NCBI RefSeq assembly: GCF_008923245.1
Contig: NZ_WBOS01000013.1
Location: forward strand, 56,502-120,501
Reading direction: 5' to 3'
DNA from: Cytobacillus depressus
GTDB lineage: Bacteria; Bacillota; Bacilli; Bacillales; Cytobacillaceae
Length of the DNA stretch: 64,000 nucleotides
The translations under genes were made by a program, and so were the position numbers. A model generated the notes under the pieces. The model worked only from the letters and a program-made list of their open reading frames with translations, did not search any database and was not told where the DNA came from. Position 1 is the first letter of the stretch; each line of letters begins with the position of its first letter. This document shows, one piece after another, positions 8,978 through 17,124 of this stretch.

Positions 8978-9349
8978 ATATACCTCTTTTTTGATAGTTT
9001 ATTAGAAATTCCTTATTTTACTTTAATAATATGGTTTAAATTTCCCATGTATATATTATCATACTACTTTAGAAAACAATTACATCTTAATTTGAAAATG
9101 GAGAAATAGTTGAGCTAGGTTGGATAAAGCAATATCTTTAGTTGTAAGGGAGGAGGGGGGGGTAAGCGTTAAGGCAAAAAGCAGATCCCTAACGTTTCCT
9201 AAAATAATATTTTCTCTGAAAAATGCATCATAGCGAATGCCTGAATCTTTTTTATTTTATCTTCTCCTAATGTTTATTGGACCCATTTTAACAAGTAATC
9301 TACCTCCATTTCGTCCTCATTTTTACTCTTATGGTCTGCCTTTGAGATG
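8978..9349. other. Non-coding stretch with a G-tract
   Basis: No convincing gene here. Visible structure: a G-rich run GGGAGGAGGGGGGGG (9148-9162) and, just after it, an imperfect inverted repeat CGTTAAGG / CCCTAACG between about 9167 and 9200. Confidence 0.5.
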
Positions 9350-9377
9350 AAAAAAAGAGAAGCAATATGCTTCTCTT
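9350..9377 (-). terminator. Intrinsic terminator of the quinone oxidoreductase gene
   Basis: Arms AAGAGAAGCA (9355-9364) and TGCTTCTCTT (9368-9377); the minus-strand transcript ends in a T-run from the A6 at 9351-9356. Confidence 0.82.
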
Positions 9378-9422
9378 CTAAAGTCATTTTTACTATTTCT
9401 AACACCAACATAGCTTATCATT

Positions 9423-10388
9423 TTATGGTCTTAATAAAATTTTCCCCGTGCTTTTGCGGCTTTCTAGAAAATGATGCGCTTTTCGGCCATCTTGTAGTGC
9501 AAATACCGTAGGCTCAGATACCGTTATTTTCCCCTCTTCTATCCAGCGGAACAACTCGGCTGAACGAGCTGCCCGTTCCTCACGGGAAGTAAGGACATTC
9601 CAAAGATCCCCACCAGTCAAAGTCTTTGACGTATCCATCAACATCCTTGGGTCAACTGGAGCAGGGTCTCCCCCTGCCATTCCAAAAAATACGACCGTTC
9701 CCCCAATGCGAGTTGCTGCAAAACTATCTTCGAGCGTGGAGCCTACTGAGTCATAGACAACATCCACACCTTTTCCGTCTGTTTCCTCTAAAACTTTTCG
9801 CTTCCAATCATCCGAGTACAAGAAAACCTGATTCACTCCAGCTTTCTTAACTGCGGACGCCTTCTCCATAGAGGAGGTTAAACCAATAACCCTTCCACCG
9901 AGGAGCTTTGCAATTTGGACGAGCAGCTGTCCAACGCCCCCTGCTGCCGCATGAACTAGAATTACATCATTCTCCTTAACCGCATAACTATCTTTTGTTA
10001 AATAGTGGGCAGTCAAGCCTTGCAGTAAAACAGAAGCCGCCTTTTCAAATGAAATGGTCTCTGGAAGAGGAATTGCCTTTTCCATCGGAACAGCCACTTG
10101 TTCCGCGTTAGCATGTGGGACATCGGCAAATGCAACAGGGTCGCCAACGCTGATTCCTTGGACATTAGCTCCCGTCTTTTCAACGACTCCCGCCCCTTCA
10201 TAACCTAAAATAAACGGGGAATTGCCAGTAAGATGATAGTTCCCTTTTCTTCTATAAATATCTGCAAAATTCAATCCAATTGCTTTCATCCTTACTAATA
10301 TTTCATCAGGCCCGATAACCGGATCCGAAATTTCAAGATATTCTAGTACTTCCGGTCCTCCGAATGTATTAAATACAAGTGCTTTCAA
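9423..10388 (-). CDS. NADPH:quinone oxidoreductase, zinc-less MDR family
   Basis: A 321-residue medium-chain dehydrogenase/reductase. It has the quinone-reductase start FGGPEVLEYLEISDP, the LNFADIYRRKGNY loop and the NADPH-binding motif AAAGGVGQLLVQIAK (about 148-162); zinc-ligand cysteines are absent, as in Qor. It likely reduces quinones or enones in the cytoplasm. The start is TTG at 10388, supported by GAGGAGG 8 bases upstream. It ends in its own terminator, so it is monocistronic. Confidence 0.85.
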   Translation of the reverse strand: MKALVFNTFGGPEVLEYLEISDPVIGPDEILVRMKAIGLNFADIYRRKGNYHLTGNSPFILGYEGAGVVEKTGANVQGISVGDPVAFADVPHANAEQVAVPMEKAIPLPETISFEKAASVLLQGLTAHYLTKDSYAVKENDVILVHAAAGGVGQLLVQIAKLLGGRVIGLTSSMEKASAVKKAGVNQVFLYSDDWKRKVLEETDGKGVDVVYDSVGSTLEDSFAATRIGGTVVFFGMAGGDPAPVDPRMLMDTSKTLTGGDLWNVLTSREERAARSAELFRWIEEGKITVSEPTVFALQDGRKAHHFLESRKSTGKILLRP

Positions 10389-10771
10389 ATGAACGACCTC
10401 CTCTTATATATTTTTCGATACATTTTAATTTATTTAAATTACGATTGGAAATGCAATCAATTTCTCTCCTTTTGGAGGATAGGGTGATTGATAAAACTCA
10501 CTTACTTATGGTACGGTTCCCCGTGACTCATCTAAATGAGGTTTTTTTCATAAAATCTCTATCTTCTGACCAAAGTTAACCTTAATCTCTAAGTATTCAA
10601 TAAAAAATGAACAATTATACTGAAATACCAAAACTCAATTTTGGGCCTCTTATTTAAGTGTCTTCGAAAACCGGGTTATATTTGGAATTAGATCTAATAA
10701 GTTCTAATCCCACTGGCTAATTCCTAATTTATATTGTCTACATTAAAGTTCGAGACGCACAAGCACTTATT
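10389..10771. other. Intergenic stretch carrying att-like repeat B
   Basis: Apart from repeat B at 10493-10548, I see no gene, terminator or promoter that I can support here. Confidence 0.5.
10493..10548 (-). repeat. att-like repeat B (rlmH 3'-end-derived)
   Basis: The minus strand carries GAACCGTACCATAAGTAA, identical over 18 bases to the end of rlmH including its stop codon. The rlmH-distal part (GTGAGTTTT) has diverged. The opposite arm reads AACCTCATTTAGATGAGTCACGG across the repeat, shared with repeat D. Same orientation as copies A, C, D and rlmH. Confidence 0.75.
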
Positions 10772-11356
10772 TCATTCTTCAAGAACAATCGCCTCTTTAA
10801 ACATCTTGCTTTGTAGATACGATAATTTTTTCGCCATCACTTCAGGAGAATCTTTGAAATCCTGCTGAATCCAATACATAAAGAAGCCGAGGCTTCCATA
10901 TGTTAAGAAATAGTTTAATGCAGGAATTTCAATTTCAGTTGCCTCACCTAGTCTTAGCTCTGTGCTAGATACTTGTACTAGACTTTCACAAAATTGATTT
11001 TGCGATCCTGGGACAACTTCTCCTTTTAAAATGAGGGAAAAAACAAATTGATTTTGATATATAAATTCAAAAAGAGGGCGATGTCGGTGCTCATCATCTG
11101 ACGAAAAGCGCTCTAAATTTTGATAGCCTTTACGAAAGTAAGTAATTAAATCATTTAAATAATCATCAAATATCGCAGCTAATAAAGCGTGTAAATCCCT
11201 ATAATGCGAATAAAAGGTGACGCGGTTACATTGAGCATATTGAGCTACCTCCGTAATGGAGAGATCATTTAACTCCTTTTCTTTCAATAATTCCAATAAC
11301 GCATGCTTTAATTTTTTTTGCGTCCTCTTGGTGCGGCGGTCTTCGTTTTTTGTCAT
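10772..11356 (-). CDS. TetR-family transcriptional regulator
   Basis: A 194-residue one-component regulator. Residues 10-55 form a TetR helix-turn-helix domain (LNDLSITEVAQYAQCNRVTF YSHY region, split here for length), followed by an all-helical ligand-binding domain with a hydrophobic C-terminal helix bundle (LNYFLTYGSLGFFMYWI). It is divergent from the SDR gene and probably represses it. The ribosome site AGGGGGG lies 13 bases before ATG, longer than normal, so expression may be weak. Ligand unknown. Confidence 0.85.
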   Translation of the reverse strand: MTKNEDRRTKRTQKKLKHALLELLKEKELNDLSITEVAQYAQCNRVTFYSHYRDLHALLAAIFDDYLNDLITYFRKGYQNLERFSSDDEHRHRPLFEFIYQNQFVFSLILKGEVVPGSQNQFCESLVQVSSTELRLGEATEIEIPALNYFLTYGSLGFFMYWIQQDFKDSPEVMAKKLSYLQSKMFKEAIVLEE

Positions 11357-11451
11357 AGGTAATGGTTATCCCCCCTATTATTTATTAAAAAATAGACATA
11401 TTAATTATGACATCAATCTTTTTATTGGACAACTCTCGTATTTTCTGTTAA

Positions 11452-11480
11452 TTTACAAATGTAGTTTATTTTTATTATAT
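11452..11480 (+). promoter_or_regulatory. Promoter of the SDR gene
   Basis: TTTACA (11452-11457), 17-base spacer, TTATAT (11475-11480), 30 bases before the SDR start. It resembles a sigma-A promoter. Confidence 0.5.
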
Positions 11481-11509
11481 AACCATAGTATTTATAGGAG
11501 GAATATAAC

Positions 11510-12244
11510 ATGGCTCGTTTAGACGGAAAAATTGCAATTATCACTGGTGCTGCTCAAGGGATGGGTGCATCACATGCACGGAAATTTATCGAAGAGGGCG
11601 CGAAAGTCGTTTTAACAGACTTAAATGATGAAAAAGGAAATGCCCTTGCAGCAGAACTTGGCGAAAACGCTTTGTTCGTCAAACACAATGTCACAAGCGC
11701 TGATGATTGGGCAATGGTCGTAACTGAAACAGAAAAAGCCTTTGGTCCGGTAAATGTTTTAGTCAACAACGCTGGGATTACTATGGCAAAATCAATATTA
11801 GAGGTAACGGAAGAAGAATACCGTCGCATCGTCGACATTAACCAAGTTTCCGTATTTTTAGGAATGAAGTCCGTTATCCCGTCCATGCAAAAAGCCAACG
11901 GCGGTTCCATCGTCAATATTTCATCAATCAATGGAATTGTTGCCGGTGCTATCGGTTATACAGATACAAAATTCGCGGTTCGTGGTATGACAAAAGCAGC
12001 TGCAATCGAAGGTGCTCATTACGGAATTCGTGTAAACTCTGTTCACCCGGGAGTTATTGCAACCCCAATGGTTGTTCAAGAAGATACAAAAGCGGCAGTA
12101 GAAGAATTCTCTAAACATATTCCTTTAAAACGTGTTGCACAATCAGAAGAAGTTTCAAGCTTAGTGGTTTACTTAGCCTCTGATGAGTCAAGCTATTCAA
12201 CAGGAGCTGAATTCATCGTTGATGGCGGCTTAACAGCCATGTAA
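11510..12244 (+). CDS. Short-chain dehydrogenase/reductase
   Basis: A 244-residue classical SDR. Cofactor motif TGAAQGMG (12-19), Asp37 after the second strand (LTDLND) suggesting NAD preference, NNAG (86-89), catalytic Ser in NISS (138/139), and Tyr150-x3-Lys154 in YTDTK. The C-terminal PGVIATPM and DGGLTAM are standard. The closest type by eye is the glucose/3-alpha-hydroxysteroid dehydrogenase-like group, but the substrate cannot be told. AGGAGG precedes ATG. Divergent TetR gene and own promoter suggest substrate induction. Confidence 0.9.
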   Translation: MARLDGKIAIITGAAQGMGASHARKFIEEGAKVVLTDLNDEKGNALAAELGENALFVKHNVTSADDWAMVVTETEKAFGPVNVLVNNAGITMAKSILEVTEEEYRRIVDINQVSVFLGMKSVIPSMQKANGGSIVNISSINGIVAGAIGYTDTKFAVRGMTKAAAIEGAHYGIRVNSVHPGVIATPMVVQEDTKAAVEEFSKHIPLKRVAQSEEVSSLVVYLASDESSYSTGAEFIVDGGLTAM

Positions 12245-12257
12245 TGCAAGATAATTT

Positions 12258-12297
12258 AAAGAACTCCCTACCGTTTCAAACTGGAAGGGAGTTCTTT
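12258..12297 (+). terminator. Intrinsic terminator after the SDR gene
   Basis: Perfect 12-bp arms AAAGAACTCCCT (12258-12269) and AGGGAGTTCTTT (12286-12297) followed by a T-rich stretch. The right arm abuts the SDR relic at 12297. Confidence 0.85.
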
Positions 12298-12374
12298 ATT
12301 TAGCTTCTGACGAATCCAAATTTGTTACTGGAATTGAATTAATCATCGACGGCGGCTCAATAATGCTTCACTAA
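12297..12374 (+). pseudogene. Relic: C-terminal 25 residues of a second SDR
   Basis: Reading from 12297 gives YLASDESKFVTGIELIIDGG then SIMLH and a stop. It aligns with the C-terminus of the intact SDR just upstream (YLASDESSYSTGAEFIVDGG) but differs at many bases, so it is an old paralogue or a remnant of a former downstream SDR. No start or upstream body remains. Confidence 0.75.
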
Positions 12375-12772
12375 TATTGTAGGAAAACTTTTCTGGCAAA
12401 AAAGGATTTTTAACACAAAGATACTGTAATCAAAAAGCGAGGGGAATTGGATACATCCAATTCCCTTTTCGGATTTTTTATAATGTTTATGCTGCTTCAC
12501 CTAGATTTGAAACCTCATTTAGATATATTTTTTAATTATGAATAGAATCTGGCTTGGGATTTACGGATGATTTAATGAAGTGATGATAGTTTCCGCATGA
12601 GTTATCGTTCTACCTTTTTTGAATGTGAAATTGTTCAAAGCCATGATCGAAATTGTTCAATTTATTTGTCGATCCCTTATGGTGAACTGAACATAAGTAA
12701 ATGAAGGTCTGATTTCTTATGTCCCCTTTTAAAGAATAATGTAGTGATGTAAATTAACTAAGCTAATCTTCT
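12375..12772. other. Non-coding stretch with a hairpin and a half att arm
   Basis: No gene seen. It holds a terminator-like hairpin (12442-12480) and a lone AAACCTCATTTAG (12510-12522) that equals one arm of the att-like repeats. Confidence 0.5.
12442..12480 (+). terminator. Terminator-like hairpin
   Basis: GGGAATTGGA (12442-12451), 4-base loop, TCCAATTCCC (12456-12465), then TTTTCGGATTTTTT. No intact gene now feeds it; it probably belonged to the lost SDR. Confidence 0.7.
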
Positions 12773-13132
12773 TTATTTATTGAAGGTTTGTATATTTTTC
12801 TTTCCCCAATCGTACATCATTATTAGTATGGGTATTAGACTTTTTCCTAGTTCTGTTAATGAATATTCTACTCTTGGAGGAACCTCGGGAAATACTTCCC
12901 TACGAACAATACCATCTTCCTCTAGTTCTCTAATTTGGGTCGTTAGCACCTTATGTGAAATTTTTGGAAACAATCTCTTAATTTCGCTAAATCTTAATGT
13001 TGCATTCATCCCTAAATAGTAAATAATTGTGATTTTCCACTTGCCGCTAATAAGTGACATGGTCAATTCCTTTTCACAATTGAATTCACCCATTTCAATT
13101 TTCCTTCTTACCACTCTTCGTAAATCATCCAT
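12773..13132 (-). CDS. HxlR-family transcriptional regulator
   Basis: A winged-helix HxlR (DUF24) regulator of 119 residues with core [12 protein letters not shown], recognition helix [17 protein letters not shown] and wing [11 protein letters not shown]. The N-terminal FNCEKEL keeps the conserved Cys used as a redox or electrophile sensor in YodB/HypR-type members. Two starts are possible: ATG at 13132 (AAGGGGGAG 6 bases upstream) or ATG at 13093 (AAGGA 8 bases upstream, 106 residues), the latter nearer to typical family N-termini. It is divergent from the heme-binding-family gene and likely controls it. Confidence 0.86.
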   Translation of the reverse strand: MDDLRRVVRRKIEMGEFNCEKELTMSLISGKWKITIIYYLGMNATLRFSEIKRLFPKISHKVLTTQIRELEEDGIVRREVFPEVPPRVEYSLTELGKSLIPILIMMYDWGKKNIQTFNK

Positions 13133-13162
13133 CACAGGCTCCCCCTTCTCTATAGTTCTTAA

Positions 13163-13180
13163 TAGTAACCTTTTAGTAAC
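13163..13180. promoter_or_regulatory. Direct repeat TAGTAAC, possible operator
   Basis: TAGTAAC occurs at 13163-13169 and 13174-13180, one helical turn apart, directly upstream of the HxlR gene. It contains the AGTA half-site typical of HxlR-family operators. Confidence 0.4.
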
Positions 13181-13231
13181 TATCTTACAATAAAGTGCGT
13201 TCTTACGGAAAAAGGTATCACATATTACAAT

Positions 13232-13253
13232 ACTCTTATACTAATATAAGAGT
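13232..13253. promoter_or_regulatory. Palindrome upstream of the heme-binding-family gene
   Basis: ACTCTTATA-CTAA-TATAAGAGT is a perfect 9-bp inverted repeat 67 bases before the gene. The right half includes a TATA-like element, so binding there could block transcription. Probable HxlR-type operator. Confidence 0.5.
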
Positions 13254-13319
13254 TAAAAGCTTAATTGACTTTGTAGGTTTTTAGATCTGACCTGGTAATC
13301 AAAAGGAGGTTCATTTAAT

Positions 13320-13739
13320 ATGAACAAAATCAATTTAGAAATTGCAAAAGAAATTATCGCTGGTGCGGAAGAAGAGGCAAAAGGAATTGGAGTCTCCATG
13401 GTCATTTCGGTAGTAGATGAGGGTGGCAATCTGATTGCAGTACACCGAATGGATGATGCATGGTTAGCTAGCATTGATATTGCCCAAAATAAGGCTTGGA
13501 CATCTGTTGCCTTAAAAATGCCAACATCCAATTTAGCTGATGCAACAGTGCCTGCTGCTGAACTTTATGGCTTAAATACAACAAACAATGGACGTCTAGT
13601 TGTATTTGGCGGAGGAATTCCTCTTGTCCAAGACGGAAAAGTTATAGGGGCGGTAGGAGTAAGCGGCAGCACAGTTCCACATGATGTGCAAGTTGCAGAG
13701 GCAGCTGTAAAGGTATTTAATAATAAATATTCTCTCTAA
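13320..13739 (+). CDS. GlcG/HbpS heme-binding-like protein (DUF336)
   Basis: A 139-residue single-domain protein of the GlcG/HbpS/PduO-C family: VISVVDEGGNLIAVHRMDDA (26-45), the long helix with QNKAWTSVA, and FGGGIPLVQDGKVIGAVGVSG (98-118). Family members bind heme or corrinoid, or have unknown roles next to oxidoreductases. No signal peptide, so cytoplasmic. AAAAGGAGG is 9 bases before ATG. The divergent Cys-containing HxlR regulator suggests induction by oxidative or electrophile stress (inference). Confidence 0.88.
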   Translation: MNKINLEIAKEIIAGAEEEAKGIGVSMVISVVDEGGNLIAVHRMDDAWLASIDIAQNKAWTSVALKMPTSNLADATVPAAELYGLNTTNNGRLVVFGGGIPLVQDGKVIGAVGVSGSTVPHDVQVAEAAVKVFNNKYSL

Positions 13740-13797
13740 TTACCATCAATTAAGTAGAGATTTCTATTTCCTTTACAAACTACATGCAATTTGAAAT

Positions 13798-13836
13798 AGG
13801 AGAGTCAGTCCTAAAGGAACTGATTCTCCTTCATTT
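13798..13836 (+). terminator. Intrinsic terminator after the heme-binding-family gene
   Basis: AGGAGAGTCAGT (13798-13809) pairs with ACTGATTCTCCT (13819-13830) with one G-T wobble; TTCATTTAG follows. Confidence 0.7.
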
Positions 13837-13897
13837 AGTTCATACTCTTAGGTCTACTTTTTACATATTAATTAATGTTCCATTAATTATATTAATA

Positions 13898-13950
13898 GAA
13901 CCTCATTTACTTATGGTACGGTTCACCGTAATCACTCTAAATGAGGTTTC
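13898..13950 (-). repeat. att-like repeat C (rlmH 3'-end-derived)
   Basis: The best copy: on the minus strand 26 consecutive bases match rlmH from GAACCGTACC through the stop codon to ATGAGGTT. A complementary arm (13938-13950) closes a stem around an inner ACGG/CCGT hairpin. Same orientation as the rlmH site. Confidence 0.8.
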
Positions 13951-13999
13951 TAATCCATATAGGACACAGTGACAGGTCGAGACCACTTGTCCTTTCACT

Positions 14000-14491
14000 T
14001 TATCTGAATTTATTGCGGTCATAGTAGATGCATTTGATCGAATCAAGTAGAATTTGCTCTGTGGCTGTAATTTTTACTTTTTCCATGAATTCAGGTCGAA
14101 TGAGATGTATTAGTGGCTGATTAACCTCATAAAAGTGTTGTATAGCTTCAATTACCTTCTGATCCCATTCCTCTGAATAATACAGAAGATCATCAGGGTA
14201 AACTTCCTCTTTCTTTGTTCCATATTTTGGAATACTTTTAAATGATTCATCAATATTTAATGTTCCATAATCATCCGTTAATTGCTCCCCTGAATAAATG
14301 TCCCGGACTGCCACTTCAAATTCATAGGCTGTTCCCAAACAATTAGCATGAAAACTGTGGTTCACATATCTACCTAGATCCCAACAAAGAATATATTTAC
14401 CTTCTTGATTACGATAGGAGTATTTCTTAAGATGCTCGGCTCTTACTTGCTGATAAATGTTTCTCTGCAAACTGTATGTATACGGTAACAC
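14000..14491 (-). CDS. SET-domain protein, N-terminally truncated
   Basis: 163 residues with the C-terminal SET motifs RYVNHSFHANC (NHxxxxNC, S-adenosylmethionine pocket) and GEQLTDDYG (catalytic Tyr region). Full bacterial SET proteins begin with a GxG-F-A segment about 50-60 residues earlier; it is missing, and an in-frame stop lies three codons before the GTG at 14491. The ribosome-site-like AAGGGGAGG overlaps that GTG. It is therefore probably a decayed lysine methyltransferase gene rather than an active one. It lies beside repeat C. Confidence 0.65.
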   Translation of the reverse strand: MLPYTYSLQRNIYQQVRAEHLKKYSYRNQEGKYILCWDLGRYVNHSFHANCLGTAYEFEVAVRDIYSGEQLTDDYGTLNIDESFKSIPKYGTKKEEVYPDDLLYYSEEWDQKVIEAIQHFYEVNQPLIHLIRPEFMEKVKITATEQILLDSIKCIYYDRNKFR

Positions 14492-15242
14492 CTCCCCTTA
14501 TTACACACCGAGAAAGAATCAGATTTCTCAGTAATGCAGATTCTTTAGCAGCTCTACAACTGCTTGCCTCTTACTATAAAATAGCAATATTACCACTTTA
14601 TGTCATATAGATTAAAAAAATAACAATTATCTCGAATTTTGCAATAAATGAAAACGTTCTGTTTTCTAATTGCCCCTTCCAACGTAATTTTGAATTGTGC
14701 TTTTAGAGATCCCATCTGCATTTCTATCTGTCTTTCTTCTTTACTAAATACCTGTATAACACTGTCAATTTCCTTTACAAATAAGACAGGAATGAAAAGA
14801 ATATTTCTTTAATTAAGAAAAGTTAACAGTTCATTTAGGAGAGAATGAATATTTGGATAATTGTTAGTTATTTCAAATAGGCATATTTATATTGGCTTAG
14901 ATTTGAGGAAAGAGGCTTAAAAATCCTTTAATTAATTCTCAGCATCAATACTTTTTTAATCATCCAATCGCAGCCAATATCTTTAGATTCTTTTGTTCTT
15001 TTGAAATGATTTTGAGTTAATTAGTTGCGTTCAAAATGTTTATTGATAAATAGGCTAATAGCGGTAATATGAATAAATTAGTATTTATACCCAAATCAAT
15101 AATTTTCAGAAAACATAATATGTACAAGGTGAAGTCATAAAGGGGGATTTCATCAATGCGGAGATTGAGCAGGTTATAAAAGAAGGGAAACTAAAATGTT
15201 GAATAAAAGGAATTACTTTTACCAATAAGGGAGTGAGTATTT
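14492..15242. other. 750-base stretch without a clear gene
   Basis: A hairpin AAAGAATC (14513-14520) / GATTCTTT (14539-14546) is present. A short open frame (15119-15202) reads GEVIKGDFINAEIEQ and ends KEGKLKC; it has protein-like composition but no start codon and no recognisable family, so it may be a gene remnant. Otherwise nothing seen. Confidence 0.45.
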
Positions 15243-16640
15243 GTGCGTGAATTAACCCTTGAGAAGATCTCAAAAGCCATGGGGTGCAAAATTTTAAGTT
15301 GGCAGACCAATCAAACGATTAAAGGGTTTACAAATAATCATAAAAACCCTTCTCCTTTTAGTCTAGTTTTCTTATTTCGTCACAATTTGGAAGAGGATAA
15401 ACTGATTCAAAGGTTAATTAAGGGGCAAGCCACAGGGATTGTCATTAGCAGAAAACACAATTTCCAAATCGATAAATTCGCCCAAGCAGGAATTGGCGTT
15501 CTTGAGGCAGGAAAGGTAAAACAAGCATATCGCAATATGGCCAAGCTATACCGGACGCAATTGTCTATTCCGATTACGCAGGTTATTGGAAGTTCAGGCA
15601 AAACAACTACGAAGGAATTAATCGGCAGCATTCTTAAACAAAAATATTCCACTTTAGTAGGTGCAGCCAATTTCAATGCTCCTGAAGGGGTCGTGTATAA
15701 CCTATCTAAAATAGAAGAAAAACATGAAGCGGCTGTTCTAGAAGTTGGAATGAAGTCGTTAGGTATCATTAGAATATCCAGCCGAATGATTAAACCTCAA
15801 ATTGGAGTGGTTACATGCATTCACCGGGCTCATTTAACTAGACTTGGTACAATTGAAAATATTATTAAAGCTAAGGCAGAAATGATTGAGCATTTATCTC
15901 CAAAAGGTACCCTTGTCATAAATGGAGATGATCCTAACTGCGTGGAATATCTAAAAAAAATAAAGTATCCTGGGAAAATTATTACTTTTGGTTTTTCTGA
16001 AGGAAATACCATTCGAGCAAAAAATGTCCATTATAAAAATTTCCAAAGCTTCTTTACTGTAAAAGGAAAAGGCTTTGAGTTTGACTGTATGATGAATACC
16101 TTTGGAAGCTATAATATCACGAATGCATTAGCAGCTATTGCGGTTGGTATAGAGCTTCAAGTACCGCATAAGAAGATTCAACAAGGGATTACTGAATTTT
16201 CTCCTGTAAAGGGCCGGTTGCAGGTCCTTTCTCGCCCAAATAATATTACAATCATCCATGATAATTTCAATGCGAATCCAGATTCAACTAGCCTGTTATT
16301 AAGCCAAATCCCAAACTTGCCTAAGAGACCCATTATACTGGTTCTAGGAGACATGGAGAACCCTCGAACAAAAGAAGCATACGCCAAAAATGTGCATTAT
16401 CAAATAGGTGAAAAAATCGGCGGCTTATCAATTGATAAATTGGTAGCGATAGGAAAATGGGCCGGAGAATATTGTCAAGGGGCTAAGGCGATGGGTATTT
16501 CCCCGAATAAACTCTATTACTATAAACATGTTGATGAAGCTAAAAAGGAATTGCCCCAGCTTGTTCCACCTAATTCGATCGTTATCCTTAAAGCCTCTGT
16601 TGCTTATATTGACTTAAAACCGCTCATTCATTTTATTTAG
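15243..16640 (+). CDS. Divergent MurF-like Mur ligase
   Basis: A 465-residue ATP-dependent Mur ligase-family enzyme. ATP-binding loop GSSGKTTTKELI (116-127), EVGMKSLGIIRISS and AHLTRLGTIENI match MurF (UDP-MurNAc-tripeptide:D-Ala-D-Ala ligase), as does DNFNANPDS near 342. But it departs from canonical MurF: GSYNITNAL replaces G-H-N, DNFNANPDS replaces DAYNANPDS, and ENPRTKEAY replaces the usual LGDMLELG follow-up. The start is GTG with AAGGGAG 9 bases upstream. It stands alone in the accessory region, so it is likely a second, specialised ligase; the essential murF is expected elsewhere. Confidence 0.82.
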   Translation: MRELTLEKISKAMGCKILSWQTNQTIKGFTNNHKNPSPFSLVFLFRHNLEEDKLIQRLIKGQATGIVISRKHNFQIDKFAQAGIGVLEAGKVKQAYRNMAKLYRTQLSIPITQVIGSSGKTTTKELIGSILKQKYSTLVGAANFNAPEGVVYNLSKIEEKHEAAVLEVGMKSLGIIRISSRMIKPQIGVVTCIHRAHLTRLGTIENIIKAKAEMIEHLSPKGTLVINGDDPNCVEYLKKIKYPGKIITFGFSEGNTIRAKNVHYKNFQSFFTVKGKGFEFDCMMNTFGSYNITNALAAIAVGIELQVPHKKIQQGITEFSPVKGRLQVLSRPNNITIIHDNFNANPDSTSLLLSQIPNLPKRPIILVLGDMENPRTKEAYAKNVHYQIGEKIGGLSIDKLVAIGKWAGEYCQGAKAMGISPNKLYYYKHVDEAKKELPQLVPPNSIVILKASVAYIDLKPLIHFI

Positions 16641-17124
16641 AAGGACTTAAGGACAAGGGGAGGGGTGAGGTTCTTTATCCCACTGGCAAGCAGACTCTTT
16701 TCACTTTAAGAAAAGATTAGAAATAATAGGGACAACATTATTTATTATGTTTGCCAGTCACTTGTAATACGGTTCAGCGTGATACATCTAAATGCGGTAT
16801 TATCTATTATTTAATTTTATTGTATGTGCCTTCTAATAAATCTGTCGTCACCGAAATAACGACTTTGATATAGCAAAAACATTCAAAGTATTGAATCGTT
16901 ACTCTTTTATCAAACACTAAATAGCTATCGAAAAATAGCTCCTTCATTATAAGGATAGATATGTGCCATTCTGTATAAACTATTTTCGCCTCCTCTTTTC
17001 AATTAATTTTAAAAAACATCTTAATTTTTCGACAAAATTTTTGGTAATTCGACAAAACCGATTGACCTTTAAGAAATAAAGATATAGAATTTTTACATAT
17101 TTTCAAAAAGAATGAGGGTTCAGT
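16641..17124. other. Intergenic stretch carrying att-like repeat D
   Basis: Nothing but the repeat at 16753-16800 is recognised. The final 120 bases before the permease start are AT-rich and may hold its promoter, but no clear hexamers are called. Confidence 0.45.
16753..16800 (-). repeat. att-like repeat D (degenerate)
   Basis: From the ACGG at 16769 to the GGT near 16798 it matches repeat B at 25 of 30 positions, including CATCTAAATG. The rlmH-like side has decayed (CACTTGTAATACGG against ACTTATGGTACGG). Same orientation as the others; an older copy. Confidence 0.6.
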
